Source: Chitinophaga pinensis
Lineage (GTDB): Bacteria > Bacteroidota > Bacteroidia > AKYH767-A > OLB10
Assembly (NCBI GenBank): GCA_943332105.1
Contig: CALQOD010000016.1
Coordinates: forward strand, 1-38,601
DNA: 38,601 nt
Reading direction: 5' to 3'
Under the pieces are notes generated by a model. That model was given only the letters and a program-made list of their open reading frames with translations, was not told the DNA's origin and did not search any database. Shown here piece by piece: positions 1 to 8,911 of the stretch; positions within the stretch are counted from its first letter, which is position 1, and each line of letters begins with the position of its first letter. Made by a program: the position numbers and the translations under genes.

Positions 1-304
1 TAACAACATTACTACCACCACCTGTTACGGCTGCTGCTGCACCACCTGTAGAAAAGGTTCCTAAAGACAGTGGCGGTACTGTTGGGGCAACTGTAGTGGC
101 TGCTGCAACTCTTGAAAATTCAGCCACAATACCTTTACGGGTTTTCCAACCCGGCATTGGAAAGAAGTTACCTTCTGCACTTTCAGTTTGAAGCACAACT
201 TGCGCTCTTACATCCATTGTACCACAAGAAATTAAAATCAAAAGGAGAAACATAATAGATTTCAATCCTTTTTTTACATAGCTAAACATGTAGTTGTTTT
301 TCAT
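1..304 (-). CDS. Exported protein, 5' end only (runs off left edge)
   Basis: This is the first 101 codons of a minus-strand gene that leaves the window; it is absent from the ORF track because it has no stop here. The N-terminus has a basic stretch (YVKKGLK) and a hydrophobic core (IMFLLLILIS), then a plausible signal peptidase I site after VRA. An LISC sequence could instead be a lipobox. The mature start reads QVVLQTESAEGNFFPMPGW, which resembles the F-x-P-x-GW opening of many Bacteroidota secreted adhesin-like or jelly-roll domains. After it comes an Ala/Thr/Gly-rich stretch. An alternative start lies five codons in (MFSYV). A T9SS cargo protein is a reasonable guess, but the C-terminus that would show this is not in the window, so the function is unknown. 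Confidence 0.7.
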   Translation of the reverse strand, partial: MKNNYMFSYVKKGLKSIMFLLLILISCGTMDVRAQVVLQTESAEGNFFPMPGWKTRKGIVAEFSRVAAATTVAPTVPPLSLGTFSTGGAAAAVTGGGSNVV

Positions 305-597
305 ACGCAATAATGTTTTTTACTCTTAAAACAATCAGCCGAAACTAAATAATCAGATGATGGTTTGGTGTTTTTATGAACTTTATTTTGAAATGCAGTT
401 TGCATTTCAGTGGAGGTATTTATTCTAATGTGGAGGTAAATATAAAAATCTAAATGTAATTTATCAAGTGTTTTTACTGTTAAAATCTTAAGAATTTCTT
501 CAAATTCAATAAATGATAGGTTAACGTACCGAAATGACAAGTGAAACTTATATAATTTGATTATTTCCTTAAATGATGCTATTATATTGTTTTTCAA
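301..597 (-). CDS. Doubtful 98-aa ORF in a 357-bp gap
   Basis: The gap between the left-edge gene and pabB holds one minus-strand ORF of 98 codons. Its TGA overlaps the ATG of the next gene as ATGA, which is how translationally coupled genes often look. Against it, the protein is rich in Ile, Lys, Phe, Leu and Tyr, as translated AT-rich spacer tends to be, and it has no motif, signal peptide or membrane segment that I recognise. I see no TAnnTTTG-type promoter for it. Nothing else is visible in this gap: no hairpin with a T-tract, no repeat and no tRNA-like fold. Confidence 0.2.
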   Translation of the reverse strand: MKNNIIASFKEIIKLYKFHLSFRYVNLSFIEFEEILKILTVKTLDKLHLDFYIYLHIRINTSTEMQTAFQNKVHKNTKPSSDYLVSADCFKSKKHYCV

Positions 598-661
598 TTA
601 ATTAGGATTATTGGTGGATATTTTTAAGTTTATCTTATTTCGTTTTAACTTCGCGAGGCCT

Positions 662-1978
662 ATGAAACCGATTTTTTACAAAAAAGTTACATCTCAGGAA
701 GCAAAAATTCTTAGTAAGAGAATTATTTTGCTTGGGCAACAATTCGAATATTTCTCATTTCTTGAAACGGGATTGAAAAATCATCAAAATTTAGTGTATG
801 ATTTTGTAGCTGGTTTTGGCGCAAAAAGTATTTTTAATCTAAGTAATCTTCCCTTAAATACGGTGGATGATTTTCTTAATAACAATACAAACGAATGGAA
901 ATTCGTTCAGCTAAACTACAATTTATTTAAATCTATATATCCTGGAATAAAATCAAATCATGATAAAAAGTTTGATTTTAATTTATTAACCATATTTATC
1001 TCAGAGACAGTTATTACATTAAAAAATAACGAGATATTCATTTATGGGAATTATAATTTAATTGAATCAGCTTTACAATTAGATAATAATTCTATTTTAT
1101 CAGCATCTAAACAATCAAAAAATACACTTATAAAACATGTTAATTTTAGCGAATATCAACTTCAATTTAACAAAATTCAGGATTATCTGAAAAGAGGAGA
1201 TGTTTATGAAGTTAATTATTGCATTCCTTATTTTATAAAAACGGAAAAGCTAGATTTAATTACTATATATTCAAATCAAAAGAATATATCACCTGCTCCA
1301 TTTTCTTCTTTCATTAAATGTAAAAACGATTATCTACTTTGTGCAAGTCCTGAACGATTTATTAAAAAAACAGGACAACATATTTCGTGTTTCCCTATGA
1401 AAGGGACTATTAAAAAAACAGGCGATGCACATCAAGATAAATTACTAAAATCGCAGCTATTATCCAGTGAGAAGGAAAAATCGGAGAATGTGATGATTGT
1501 GGATTTAACCCGCAACGACTTGAGTAAAATTGCAGAAAAAGGAAGCGTTTCCGTGAAAGAACTATTTGGCATTTATGAATTCCCTCAAGTCTATCAGATG
1601 ATTTCTACCGTTGAGGCCCAATTAAAAGAAAATACGTCCTTCTCAACTATACTCAAAGCATTATTCCCAATGGGTTCAATGACTGGTGCGCCGAAAATAA
1701 GCGCTATCAAGATTATTGATGAAGTAGAATGTTTTTCAAGAGAACTTTTTAGCGGGTCTGTTGGCTATATAGAACCTAATGGCGACTTCGATTTCAATGT
1801 TGTTATTAGAAGTATTTTATATAATTCGGATAAACAAGAAGCGTTGATTGCTGCAGGGGGAGCCATCACTGTTCAAAGCAATGCACTAGACGAATACAAT
1901 GAATGCCTTTTGAAAGCGAATGTCAATTTACAATTATTGGGAATTAATCTTTCTGAAATACATTTGCATAACGCATGA
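662..1978 (+). CDS. pabB: Aminodeoxychorismate synthase component I (PabB)
   Basis: This chorismate-utilising enzyme makes 4-amino-4-deoxychorismate for p-aminobenzoate and folate synthesis, using ammonia from a PabA-type glutaminase that is not in the window. The C-terminal chorismate-binding domain is well conserved: SPAPFSSFI, CASPERF, VDLTRNDLSKIA, FPMGSMTGAPK and AAGGAIT. The motif PMKGT carries the Lys typical of PabB, where anthranilate synthase (TrpE) has Ala; this favours PabB over TrpE. The ORF track begins at a TTG at 611, but the ATG at 662 (MKPIFYKKVTS) gives a more normal start and 438 residues. The final TGA overlaps the tilS start by 4 bp, so the two are probably translationally coupled. 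The N-terminal half is divergent. Confidence 0.88.
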   Translation: MKPIFYKKVTSQEAKILSKRIILLGQQFEYFSFLETGLKNHQNLVYDFVAGFGAKSIFNLSNLPLNTVDDFLNNNTNEWKFVQLNYNLFKSIYPGIKSNHDKKFDFNLLTIFISETVITLKNNEIFIYGNYNLIESALQLDNNSILSASKQSKNTLIKHVNFSEYQLQFNKIQDYLKRGDVYEVNYCIPYFIKTEKLDLITIYSNQKNISPAPFSSFIKCKNDYLLCASPERFIKKTGQHISCFPMKGTIKKTGDAHQDKLLKSQLLSSEKEKSENVMIVDLTRNDLSKIAEKGSVSVKELFGIYEFPQVYQMISTVEAQLKENTSFSTILKALFPMGSMTGAPKISAIKIIDEVECFSRELFSGSVGYIEPNGDFDFNVVIRSILYNSDKQEALIAAGGAITVQSNALDEYNECLLKANVNLQLLGINLSEIHLHNA

Positions 1979-3315
1979 GTCAGACAATAACTATAGAACA
2001 ACATTTTAACAATGCTATGAGGAAGTTTAATTCCTCTAAACTATTGCTTGCAGTTTCTGGCGGTGTTGACTCCATGGTTTTATTGCATCTGCTAAAAAAA
2101 TCAGGATGTAATTTTGAAGTAGCGCATTGCAATTTTAATCTTCGAGGAGAGGATAGTGAGAAAGATTATTTATTTGTAAAAAAATCGTGTTTGCATTACG
2201 ATGTTAATTTTAACGGTAAAAAATTTGAAACTACACTATTCGCGAAAGAAAATGGCTTATCTATTCAGATGGCGGCCCGCGAGTTGCGTTACAAATGGTT
2301 TAAAGAAATCATTGAAACAAAAAAGCTACAATACTTAGCAACGGCACATCATCAAAATGATCAAACAGAAACTGTACTATTAAATATTCTTAGAGGCAAG
2401 GGTAGTTTTTCGTGGGAAGGCATGAGTGTTATTAACAACTCTATTATTAGGCCTTTATTAAACGTTTCTAAAAAAGAACTGATTGCTTACGCGAAGGAAA
2501 ATAAAATTGAATGGAGAGAAGATAGTAGCAATGAAAAATCAGATTATCAGCGAAATTATATTCGCAACACAATAATTCCCGAATTGGAAAAACATTTTCC
2601 ATCAGCAGAAAACAACTTATTGCAGTTTGCAGCCATTAATCGTTATAACAACACTATTCTTCGCCAATTTATAAATGAAAAAAAACAGCAACTCTGTGAT
2701 TTTGAAAATGGAATATTAAAAATCAATAGTGATTTGCTCGCAAAAGAAAATGACCCAGCAATTTTATTGTTTCATTTGATAAATTCTTATGGATTTAATT
2801 TTGAAAATTGCAGTCAAATGATTCAAGCAAAGAATACGTCGGGAAAGAAATTCTACAGTTCAACGTATATCGCATTAATTGACCGAAGCAGCATTTTGAT
2901 TAAAAAAAGTGAGGTTGTAAATACCCCCTCGTTACAATTTGAAGAACTTAGTAAGTCCATCACATTTAACCATTATGAATTTACATTTCGGGAAATGGCT
3001 CAGCAGCAGATTGAGTTTAAAACGCATTTAAAGTCTTTGGCATTAATTGACCAAAGCAAAATTATTGGGCCTCTCGAATTAAGAACCTATAGAGAGGGAG
3101 ATTACTTTTATCCATTAGGCATGAAAGGTAAAAAGTTGCTAAGCGATTTTTTTATAGATGAGAAAATTAACGATTTTGATAAAAAACAAATTCCGCTTTT
3201 GTGCAACAACCATCAAATTATATGGGTTGCCGGATATCGATTGGATGAAAGATACAAAGTAACCGATTCAACCAAAAAGATTTTAAGAGTGGATATGAGC
3301 ACATCCCTTGCCTGA
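1975..3315 (+). CDS. tilS: tRNA(Ile)-lysidine synthase
   Basis: TilS attaches lysine to C34 of the CAU-anticodon tRNA(Ile), so that it reads AUA and is charged with isoleucine; it is normally essential. The PP-loop ATP-binding motif SGGVDS lies at residues 28-33, followed by AHCNFNLRGEDSEKD and TAHHQNDQTET, both typical of the N-terminal catalytic domain. The C-terminal part (about 370-446), with LELRTYREGDYFYPLGM and KKLLSDFFIDEKI, matches the TilS C-terminal tRNA-binding domain. At 446 residues it is full length. It overlaps pabB by 4 bp (ATGA) and probably shares its transcript. Confidence 0.95.
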   Translation: MSQTITIEQHFNNAMRKFNSSKLLLAVSGGVDSMVLLHLLKKSGCNFEVAHCNFNLRGEDSEKDYLFVKKSCLHYDVNFNGKKFETTLFAKENGLSIQMAARELRYKWFKEIIETKKLQYLATAHHQNDQTETVLLNILRGKGSFSWEGMSVINNSIIRPLLNVSKKELIAYAKENKIEWREDSSNEKSDYQRNYIRNTIIPELEKHFPSAENNLLQFAAINRYNNTILRQFINEKKQQLCDFENGILKINSDLLAKENDPAILLFHLINSYGFNFENCSQMIQAKNTSGKKFYSSTYIALIDRSSILIKKSEVVNTPSLQFEELSKSITFNHYEFTFREMAQQQIEFKTHLKSLALIDQSKIIGPLELRTYREGDYFYPLGMKGKKLLSDFFIDEKINDFDKKQIPLLCNNHQIIWVAGYRLDERYKVTDSTKKILRVDMSTSLA

Positions 3316-3358
3316 AGTCCGATTACAATTAACAGCTATTTAATAGGCGCATCTTTCG

Positions 3359-3385
3359 TTGAAAGGTATTTAATCCTTATTTTTG
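3359..3385 (+). promoter_or_regulatory. Candidate Bacteroidota-type promoter for the DHS-like gene
   Basis: TATTTTTG at 3378-3385 fits the Bacteroidota -7 consensus TAnnTTTG, with a TTG 16 bp upstream (3359-3361). It sits 18 bp before the ATG at 3404, a sensible leader length. The spacing is slightly shorter than usual, and short AT-rich motifs arise easily by chance in this genome. Confidence 0.4.
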
Positions 3386-3403
3386 CCCCTCAAACAATAA
3401 ACT

Positions 3404-4378
3404 ATGCCAAGAGGACCCATTTCACAATTCATGGAAAAGCATTACTTACATTTCAATGCTGCTGCCATGGTAGATGCTGCCAAAGGATATGAGACCCATT
3501 TATTAGAGGGCGGTAAAATGATGATTACTTTGGCTGGCGCGATGAGTACAGCTGAGTTAGGAATATCATTAGCCGATATGATTAGAGCTGGTAAAGTAGA
3601 TATTATTTCATGCACAGGTGCAAATCTGGAAGAAGATATCATGAACCTGGTAGCTCATTCACATTATAAGCGAGTACCTAATTATCGTGATTTAAGTCCG
3701 CAAGATGAATGGGAATTGCTGGAAGGTGGTTTTAACCGCGTAACAGATACATGTATTCCTGAAGAAGAGGCTTTTCGCAGAATTCAAAAACATATTTTCA
3801 AGCAATGGAAAGATGCGCAAGATGCGGGTGAAAGATTTTTACCTCACGAATATATGTACAAGATGCTTTTAAGCAAAGAAATGGAACAGTATTATGAAAT
3901 TGATCCAAAAAATAGCTGGATGATAGCTGCTGCAGAAAGAAACTTGCCGATTATTGTTCCTGGTTGGGAAGATAGCACGATGGGAAATATTTTTGCTTCC
4001 TATTGCATCAAGGGAATATTAAATCCTTCTACTATGAAGAGTGGTATTGAATACATGACATGGTTAGCAGATTGGTATATAAAAAATTCAGGAGGCAAAG
4101 GAGTAGGATTTTTCCAGATTGGTGGTGGTATTGCGGGCGACTTTCCTATTTGTGTAGTTCCAATGTTATATCAAGATATGGAGATGGAAAGTATTCCTTT
4201 CTGGAGTTATTTCTGTCAGATTAGTGATTCAACAACAAGTTATGGTTCGTATTCTGGTGCAGTACCGAATGAGAAAATCACGTGGGGTAAATTAGATATT
4301 AATACTCCTAAATTTATTGTTGAGTCGGATGCTTCGATCGTTGCACCATTAATTTTTGCCTGGATATTAAAACAATAA
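3404..4378 (+). CDS. Deoxyhypusine synthase family protein
   Basis: The 324-residue protein belongs to the deoxyhypusine synthase (DHS) family of NAD-dependent aminobutyl transferases acting on spermidine. Visible family features are TLAGAMSTAELG, SCTGANLEEDI, VPGWEDSTMGN and QIGGGIAG for NAD binding, and ITWGKLD near the C-terminus, whose Lys296 matches the catalytic lysine (K329) of human DHS. Bacteria have no eIF5A, so the eukaryotic reaction cannot be its role; homospermidine synthesis or another aminobutyl transfer is more likely. The region before the lysine reads YGSYSGAVPNE, where human DHS has acidic residues that hold spermidine (see findings). It lies 21 bp upstream of the mannosyltransferase-like gene and may be co-transcribed. 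The family is secure; the substrate is unknown. Confidence 0.88.
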   Translation: MPRGPISQFMEKHYLHFNAAAMVDAAKGYETHLLEGGKMMITLAGAMSTAELGISLADMIRAGKVDIISCTGANLEEDIMNLVAHSHYKRVPNYRDLSPQDEWELLEGGFNRVTDTCIPEEEAFRRIQKHIFKQWKDAQDAGERFLPHEYMYKMLLSKEMEQYYEIDPKNSWMIAAAERNLPIIVPGWEDSTMGNIFASYCIKGILNPSTMKSGIEYMTWLADWYIKNSGGKGVGFFQIGGGIAGDFPICVVPMLYQDMEMESIPFWSYFCQISDSTTSYGSYSGAVPNEKITWGKLDINTPKFIVESDASIVAPLIFAWILKQ

Positions 4379-4399
4379 TTTCAGCGTTATAATAATATC

Positions 4400-5134
4400 A
4401 TGTCTGATTCATTAATTATTATACCTACTTACAACGAAAAGGAAAACATCGGAAAGATGTTGGATGCTGTGATGGCGCTTACTTTTTCATTTGATGTTTT
4501 AATAATTGATGACAATTCGAAGGATGGTACAGCAGCTATTGTGAAAGATTATATCAAACAGTTCCCTAACAGAATTCACATTGAAGAAAGAAGTGGAAAA
4601 TTAGGTTTGGGAACTGCTTATATACACGGATTTAAGTGGGCTTTAAAAAGAGAATACCAGTATATTTTTGAAATGGATGCCGACTTCTCACATAATCCGA
4701 ATGATTTAATACGACTGCGCAATGCTTGTACAGAAGGAAATGCAGATTTAAGCATTGGCTCACGATACATAACAGGTGTGAATGTGGTGAACTGGCCGAT
4801 GGGTCGTGTGATGATGTCGTACTTTGCATCGATGTATGTACGCATTGTAACGGGCATGACTATCCGCGATACGACTGCAGGTTTTAAATGCTATAATCGA
4901 AAAGTATTAGCATCAATCAACTTTGATAAAATCAAATTTACTGGCTACGCTTTTCAAATAGAAATGAAATTTGCTGCCTGGAAATTAGGATTTAAAATTG
5001 TTGAAGTGCCAATTATCTTTACTGACAGAAGCGAAGGGCAATCGAAGATGAGTGGGGGTATTTTTAAAGAAGCTATTTTCGGTGTGTTAGCAATAAAAAT
5101 TAAGTCGTGGTTTAGCAATTACCGCAAAAAATAA
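4400..5134 (+). CDS. Polyprenol monophosphomannose synthase-like GT2
   Basis: A family 2 glycosyltransferase of the Dpm1/Ppm type that probably transfers mannose, or a related sugar, from a nucleotide donor to a polyprenyl phosphate on the inner membrane face. The GT-A fold shows IIIPTYNEKENI at the N-terminus, LIIDDNSKDGT, the metal-binding DAD at residues 93-95 (EMDADFSH), and the family signature IGSRYITGV with the later RDTTAGFKCYNRKVL. At 244 residues it has the catalytic domain only, with no C-terminal GtrA-like membrane domain. The manC gene that would make GDP-mannose lies 1.2 kb away on the other strand. Its stop codon abuts that of nhaA with no spacer. The acceptor and exact sugar cannot be read from the sequence. 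Confidence 0.85.
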   Translation: MSDSLIIIPTYNEKENIGKMLDAVMALTFSFDVLIIDDNSKDGTAAIVKDYIKQFPNRIHIEERSGKLGLGTAYIHGFKWALKREYQYIFEMDADFSHNPNDLIRLRNACTEGNADLSIGSRYITGVNVVNWPMGRVMMSYFASMYVRIVTGMTIRDTTAGFKCYNRKVLASINFDKIKFTGYAFQIEMKFAAWKLGFKIVEVPIIFTDRSEGQSKMSGGIFKEAIFGVLAIKIKSWFSNYRKK

Positions 5135-6292
5135 TTACGCAGTTGCTGTTGTTTTTCGCAACAGGACAAATCCAACAATACCCATTATTAATGATGAAAA
5201 CAGTACCGCACATTTAACGGTGGTTTGTATTTCGTGATTAGGGAAGGCCAGCATCAAAATAAAAATTGACATTGTAAATCCAATACCACCTAACATTCCT
5301 GCACCAGCAATTTTTCTAAAATCACAACCTTCGGGAAGCTTTCCAATATTGGTATTAACAACAAGCTTTGTGGCGTAATAAATACCAATTGGTTTTCCCA
5401 GCATCAAGCCTAAACAAACACCTATTGTTACCCTATTGAACCATTCACTATAAGAATTAACTTCTATTACCATCGCCGTGTTAGCCATCGCAAACAATGG
5501 AAGAATGAGATAATCGACTGGAATGTTCAATGCATTTTGCAATCGTTCTAACGGGGACCCTGTAACGCTCATATCTTTTAAAGGAATAAAAAAGGCTGTT
5601 ACAACCCCTGCTATTGTTGCATGCACGCCAGAGCATAAAATGAAATACCATGCAATAATTCCAAGGAGCAAATAAAATATTGGTCTTTTAATTTTTAGCA
5701 GATTCATTGTAAACATCAGGCAAAAAACCACTGCAGCATACAATAAATAAATCATCAATAGCTTCTGACTATAAAAAACAGCGATAACAATTACAGCTCC
5801 GAGATCATCAATTATAGCAAGTGACATTAAGAATAACTTTAATCCTGCAGGAATATGTTTACCAACTAAACTAAGCACAGCAACGGCGAATGCAATGTCA
5901 GTTGCCATTGGTATGCCCCACCCTTTTTCAAATTCGGTATTAAAGTTTAGTGCATAATAAATGAGCGCAGGAATTAGCATTCCTCCGATTGCAGCAACAA
6001 ATGGAGTAATCGATTTTTTAAACGAAGAGAGTTCACCTATGATAAGTTCGCGTTTGATTTCTAATCCTACATTCAAGAAAAAAACAGCCATCAGAAAATC
6101 ATTTATCAAAAAAAGAAAATCTGCTTTATGACCTGAAAAAGAAAAGCGCTCAAGCGTCCAAAAACGAATATAATTTTCTGAATACGATGAATTGGATAAG
6201 AATAATGAAATAATAGTAACAACTAAAAGTAATACACCTGTAGAGCGAAAATAGGAGCTCCACTTTAAGAAAGTATTCTTAAGCGTTGTCAT
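5135..6292 (-). CDS. nhaA: Na+/H+ antiporter NhaA
   Basis: An inner-membrane electrogenic antiporter that exports Na+ in exchange for protons, for salt and alkaline-pH homeostasis. The 385-residue sequence is almost all membrane helices. It carries the hallmark aspartates: Asp132 in PMATDIAFA and Asp162-Asp163 in AIIDDLGAV, matching Asp133 and Asp163/164 of E. coli NhaA. GLEIKRELIIGEL and the late GAGMLGGIGFTMSIFI are further family signatures. It begins 5 bp after the manC stop, so it is probably the last gene of an aminotransferase-manC-nhaA transcript. Its stop directly abuts the convergent GT2 stop, leaving no room for a separate terminator. Confidence 0.95.
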   Translation of the reverse strand: MTTLKNTFLKWSSYFRSTGVLLLVVTIISLFLSNSSYSENYIRFWTLERFSFSGHKADFLFLINDFLMAVFFLNVGLEIKRELIIGELSSFKKSITPFVAAIGGMLIPALIYYALNFNTEFEKGWGIPMATDIAFAVAVLSLVGKHIPAGLKLFLMSLAIIDDLGAVIVIAVFYSQKLLMIYLLYAAVVFCLMFTMNLLKIKRPIFYLLLGIIAWYFILCSGVHATIAGVVTAFFIPLKDMSVTGSPLERLQNALNIPVDYLILPLFAMANTAMVIEVNSYSEWFNRVTIGVCLGLMLGKPIGIYYATKLVVNTNIGKLPEGCDFRKIAGAGMLGGIGFTMSIFILMLAFPNHEIQTTVKCAVLFSSLIMGIVGFVLLRKTTATA

Positions 6293-6297
6293 AAAGT

Positions 6298-7383
6298 TTA
6301 AACGAATTTATCTCCACGCTTCAACTTCACATCATTAACAAACTGTCTAATTTGTTGCTCATCTGATTTTTTACAAACCAACAAAATAGTATCGGACTCC
6401 ACAACGATATAATCATCGAGCCCTTGCAACACAACCAACTTATCTTTTGGCACATTGACAATACAATTCTTTGTTTCATAAGCCATGACATTCTTACCTA
6501 CAATAGCATTATTATTTTCGTCGTGCTTAATATGTTCGTAAAGAGAGCCATAGGTGCCTAAGTCGCTCCATCCAAATTCTGTATTCATCACATGAACGTT
6601 ACTAGCTTTTTCCATCACGGCAAAATCGATAGAAATATTAGTACACTGATGAAATGCCTGATGAATAAATTCGTTTTCGTTTTCTGTATCGTAGATATTT
6701 TCTTCTGCATCAAAAATGGCATACATATCTGGGAGATGCATTTCAAATGCTTTTAATATCGATTGAACATTCCAAAGGAAGATACCTGCATTCCATAAAA
6801 ACTCTCCTGATTGCAAAAAGAATTTTGCCATTTCAAGATTTGGTTTTTCTGTGAAAGTTTTGACTTTAGATATTTTATTTTCAGCTGTAGATTTATCATC
6901 AATAAACTGAATATATCCATAGCCTGTATCTGGCCTGCTTGGTTGGATGCCCAAAGTTAAAAGGACTTCGTTTTCACTTGTATAATCTAATCCTTGTTTA
7001 ATTGCACGAACAAAGGCCTCCTCTTTTAAAATCACATGATCGCTAGGTGCTACAACAATATTTGCGTTAGGATTACGCATTGCAATTTTTTTAGCAGCAT
7101 ACAAAATGCATGGTGCTGTATTCTTACGAAATGGCTCTGCTAAAATTTGGTTTTCATTGATTTCTGGCAGCTGTGCTTTTACCAGATTTACATAATCAAT
7201 ATTGGTAACAATTATTATATTTTCTTTAGGACAAACATTTAAAAACCGATTGAATGTTTGTTGCAATAGCGACTTGCCCGTGCCTAGAATATCCAAGAAC
7301 TGTTTCGGGTGGGCGTTACGACTCATAGGCCAAAATCTGCTGCCTACGCCGCCTGCCATGATCACGCAATAATTATTTTCCAT
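6298..7383 (-). CDS. manC: Mannose-1-phosphate guanylyltransferase
   Basis: Makes GDP-mannose from mannose-1-phosphate and GTP, supplying mannose and its derivatives to cell-surface glycans. The N-terminal nucleotidyltransferase signature is complete: AGGVGSRFWPMSRNAHPKQF at residues 10-29. Further marks are VAPSDHVI, a TEKP motif, FLWNAGIFLW and FGWSDLGTYGSLYEH. At 361 residues it has only the guanylyltransferase part and lacks the C-terminal phosphomannose isomerase cupin domain of the bifunctional enzymes. It lies between the aminotransferase (52-bp gap) and nhaA (5-bp gap). The nearby GT2 gene is a plausible consumer of the product; that link is inferred. Confidence 0.92.
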   Translation of the reverse strand: MENNYCVIMAGGVGSRFWPMSRNAHPKQFLDILGTGKSLLQQTFNRFLNVCPKENIIIVTNIDYVNLVKAQLPEINENQILAEPFRKNTAPCILYAAKKIAMRNPNANIVVAPSDHVILKEEAFVRAIKQGLDYTSENEVLLTLGIQPSRPDTGYGYIQFIDDKSTAENKISKVKTFTEKPNLEMAKFFLQSGEFLWNAGIFLWNVQSILKAFEMHLPDMYAIFDAEENIYDTENENEFIHQAFHQCTNISIDFAVMEKASNVHVMNTEFGWSDLGTYGSLYEHIKHDENNNAIVGKNVMAYETKNCIVNVPKDKLVVLQGLDDYIVVESDTILLVCKKSDEQQIRQFVNDVKLKRGDKFV

Positions 7384-7435
7384 ACTAAAATTTAATTCGC
7401 GTATTAAACTAATTAATAATTTAAGTTGTAATTAA

Positions 7436-8716
7436 CTACTTTAATGAAGATAATGCTTCATGCAAAGTTTTCATCATCATAGGAATATTTTCCTTTTTAC
7501 AGGTTCCAACCGATAGTCGGTACCAGGTTGACTCCTTTGCGGCACCAAATGCTGAGAATGGCACTACCGCCATCTTTGCTTCATTTAAAATAAATTCTGT
7601 AATATCATCTGTTGTTGCCAAAACTTTACCTTGTTGCGTTGTTTTGCCTTTAATTTCAAATTGTATAGTAAGATAAATTGCAGCCATTGGCTCAATACAA
7701 TTTACCCCTAAACTCTTCATCGATTGAAATCCTATATAAAACGATTCTAATCGCTCAAACACTTCCTTTTTAAATTCCTCTATATAACTATTAAAATTAA
7801 CATGATCCGCCATAAAACGAGCAGATGCTACTTGTTCTGCTTTGGGTGCCCATGCACCAATATGGGAAAGAATAGATTTCATTTTATCAATGATAGCTGC
7901 TGGACCAAACGCCCAACCAACACGAATACCTGTAGCTGCAATTGACTTAGACAATCCATCAACAAAAATTGTATACGGTCTTAATTCAGGAAATAGTGTA
8001 ACTGGGTCGTAGTGCTTATTTGCACCAAATGTTAATGCAGAATAAATTTGATCATACATCACATACAATGGTTTATCATTATCTCCTCTTGATTTATTTT
8101 CTTCGATTACCAACTTGCAAATTTCGCTTAACTGCTCTTTTGACATTACTGTTCCTGTTGGGTTCTGTGGAGAGCAAAGTGCCAGCAAACAAGCGCCTTT
8201 AATATGGGGGCGAAGATCATCTGCCGTAGGCATAAAATTATTTTCTGGAAAAACTTCAACTGCTACTCCTTTGGCTTGCATTAAATGGCAATAGTGATTA
8301 TTATTCCAGCTAGGCACAGGATAAACCACTTTGTCACCTGGATCAACAATAGTTGAATAAATACCATAGATTACAGGACGAGCACCTCCAGCAATTAATA
8401 CTTCATCAGGAGAATAACTTAAATTTTGAAAACGATTGATAAAAGATGAAACTTCTTTACGCAGATTAAGCATCCCATTTGCAACAGGATAATTAGTGTG
8501 ACCTTCAGTGTAAGCCTTTATTATTTCATCACGTAACGAAGCTGGTATTGGAAAAATTGTCGGATCAAAGTCTCCAATTGTAAGATTAGCAATTGGCTCC
8601 CCATTCTTTATTAGTTCATTTACCTCATTTGCAAGCTTTATAATTTCAGAGCCAATTAAATGCTCTGCCATATTTGAAACCTTCATTTTTTCCTGTTGTT
8701 TTGTTTCTACTGACAT
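7436..8716 (-). CDS. PLP-dependent class I/II aminotransferase
   Basis: A fold-type I aminotransferase of the aspartate aminotransferase superfamily. Seen in the sequence are the Asn-Pro pair (SPQNPTG, residues 182-188), the tyrosine/aspartate pocket (VMYDQIYS), the PLP-binding Lys257 in DGLSKSIAATGIRVGW, and Arg265 for the substrate carboxylate. The 426-residue length is normal. The substrate cannot be named from sequence; aspartate, alanine or an aromatic amino acid are possible. A second in-frame start exists at residue 11. A candidate -7 element lies just upstream. It probably heads a transcript with manC and nhaA, though no functional link among the three is obvious. Confidence 0.88.
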   Translation of the reverse strand: MSVETKQQEKMKVSNMAEHLIGSEIIKLANEVNELIKNGEPIANLTIGDFDPTIFPIPASLRDEIIKAYTEGHTNYPVANGMLNLRKEVSSFINRFQNLSYSPDEVLIAGGARPVIYGIYSTIVDPGDKVVYPVPSWNNNHYCHLMQAKGVAVEVFPENNFMPTADDLRPHIKGACLLALCSPQNPTGTVMSKEQLSEICKLVIEENKSRGDNDKPLYVMYDQIYSALTFGANKHYDPVTLFPELRPYTIFVDGLSKSIAATGIRVGWAFGPAAIIDKMKSILSHIGAWAPKAEQVASARFMADHVNFNSYIEEFKKEVFERLESFYIGFQSMKSLGVNCIEPMAAIYLTIQFEIKGKTTQQGKVLATTDDITEFILNEAKMAVVPFSAFGAAKESTWYRLSVGTCKKENIPMMMKTLHEALSSLK

Positions 8717-8735
8717 AAACTACCTTGCTAGTGTG

Positions 8736-8743
8736 CAAACCTA
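8736..8743 (-). promoter_or_regulatory. Candidate -7 element for the aminotransferase gene
   Basis: On the minus strand this reads TAGGTTTG, a match to the Bacteroidota TAnnTTTG element, 19 bp upstream of the aminotransferase ATG. No TTTG/TTG -33 element is visible at the expected spacing, so the call is tentative. Confidence 0.35.
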
Positions 8744-8911
8744 CATATAATTTAAAATTAACTGAAAATAAAAGATAAAATATTATTATTCCGTTTATAA
8801 TTAATTAAAATAATGCCCTTTAATATTAAAATAAGCTTTATCAATCAAGTTGTTAATTAAAATCAAAGCTTAAAAACTATAAATTTTACATTATTCAATA
8901 TCTTAGCACCT

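Noticed and set aside
611-661. TTG start of pabB at 611 given by the ORF track
   Set aside because: The ATG at 662 is in frame and begins a normal-looking PabB. The extra 17 residues are Phe-rich, spacer-like sequence.
662-1978. pabB as anthranilate synthase (trpE)
   Set aside because: The PMKGT lysine and the absence of trp genes nearby favour PabB.
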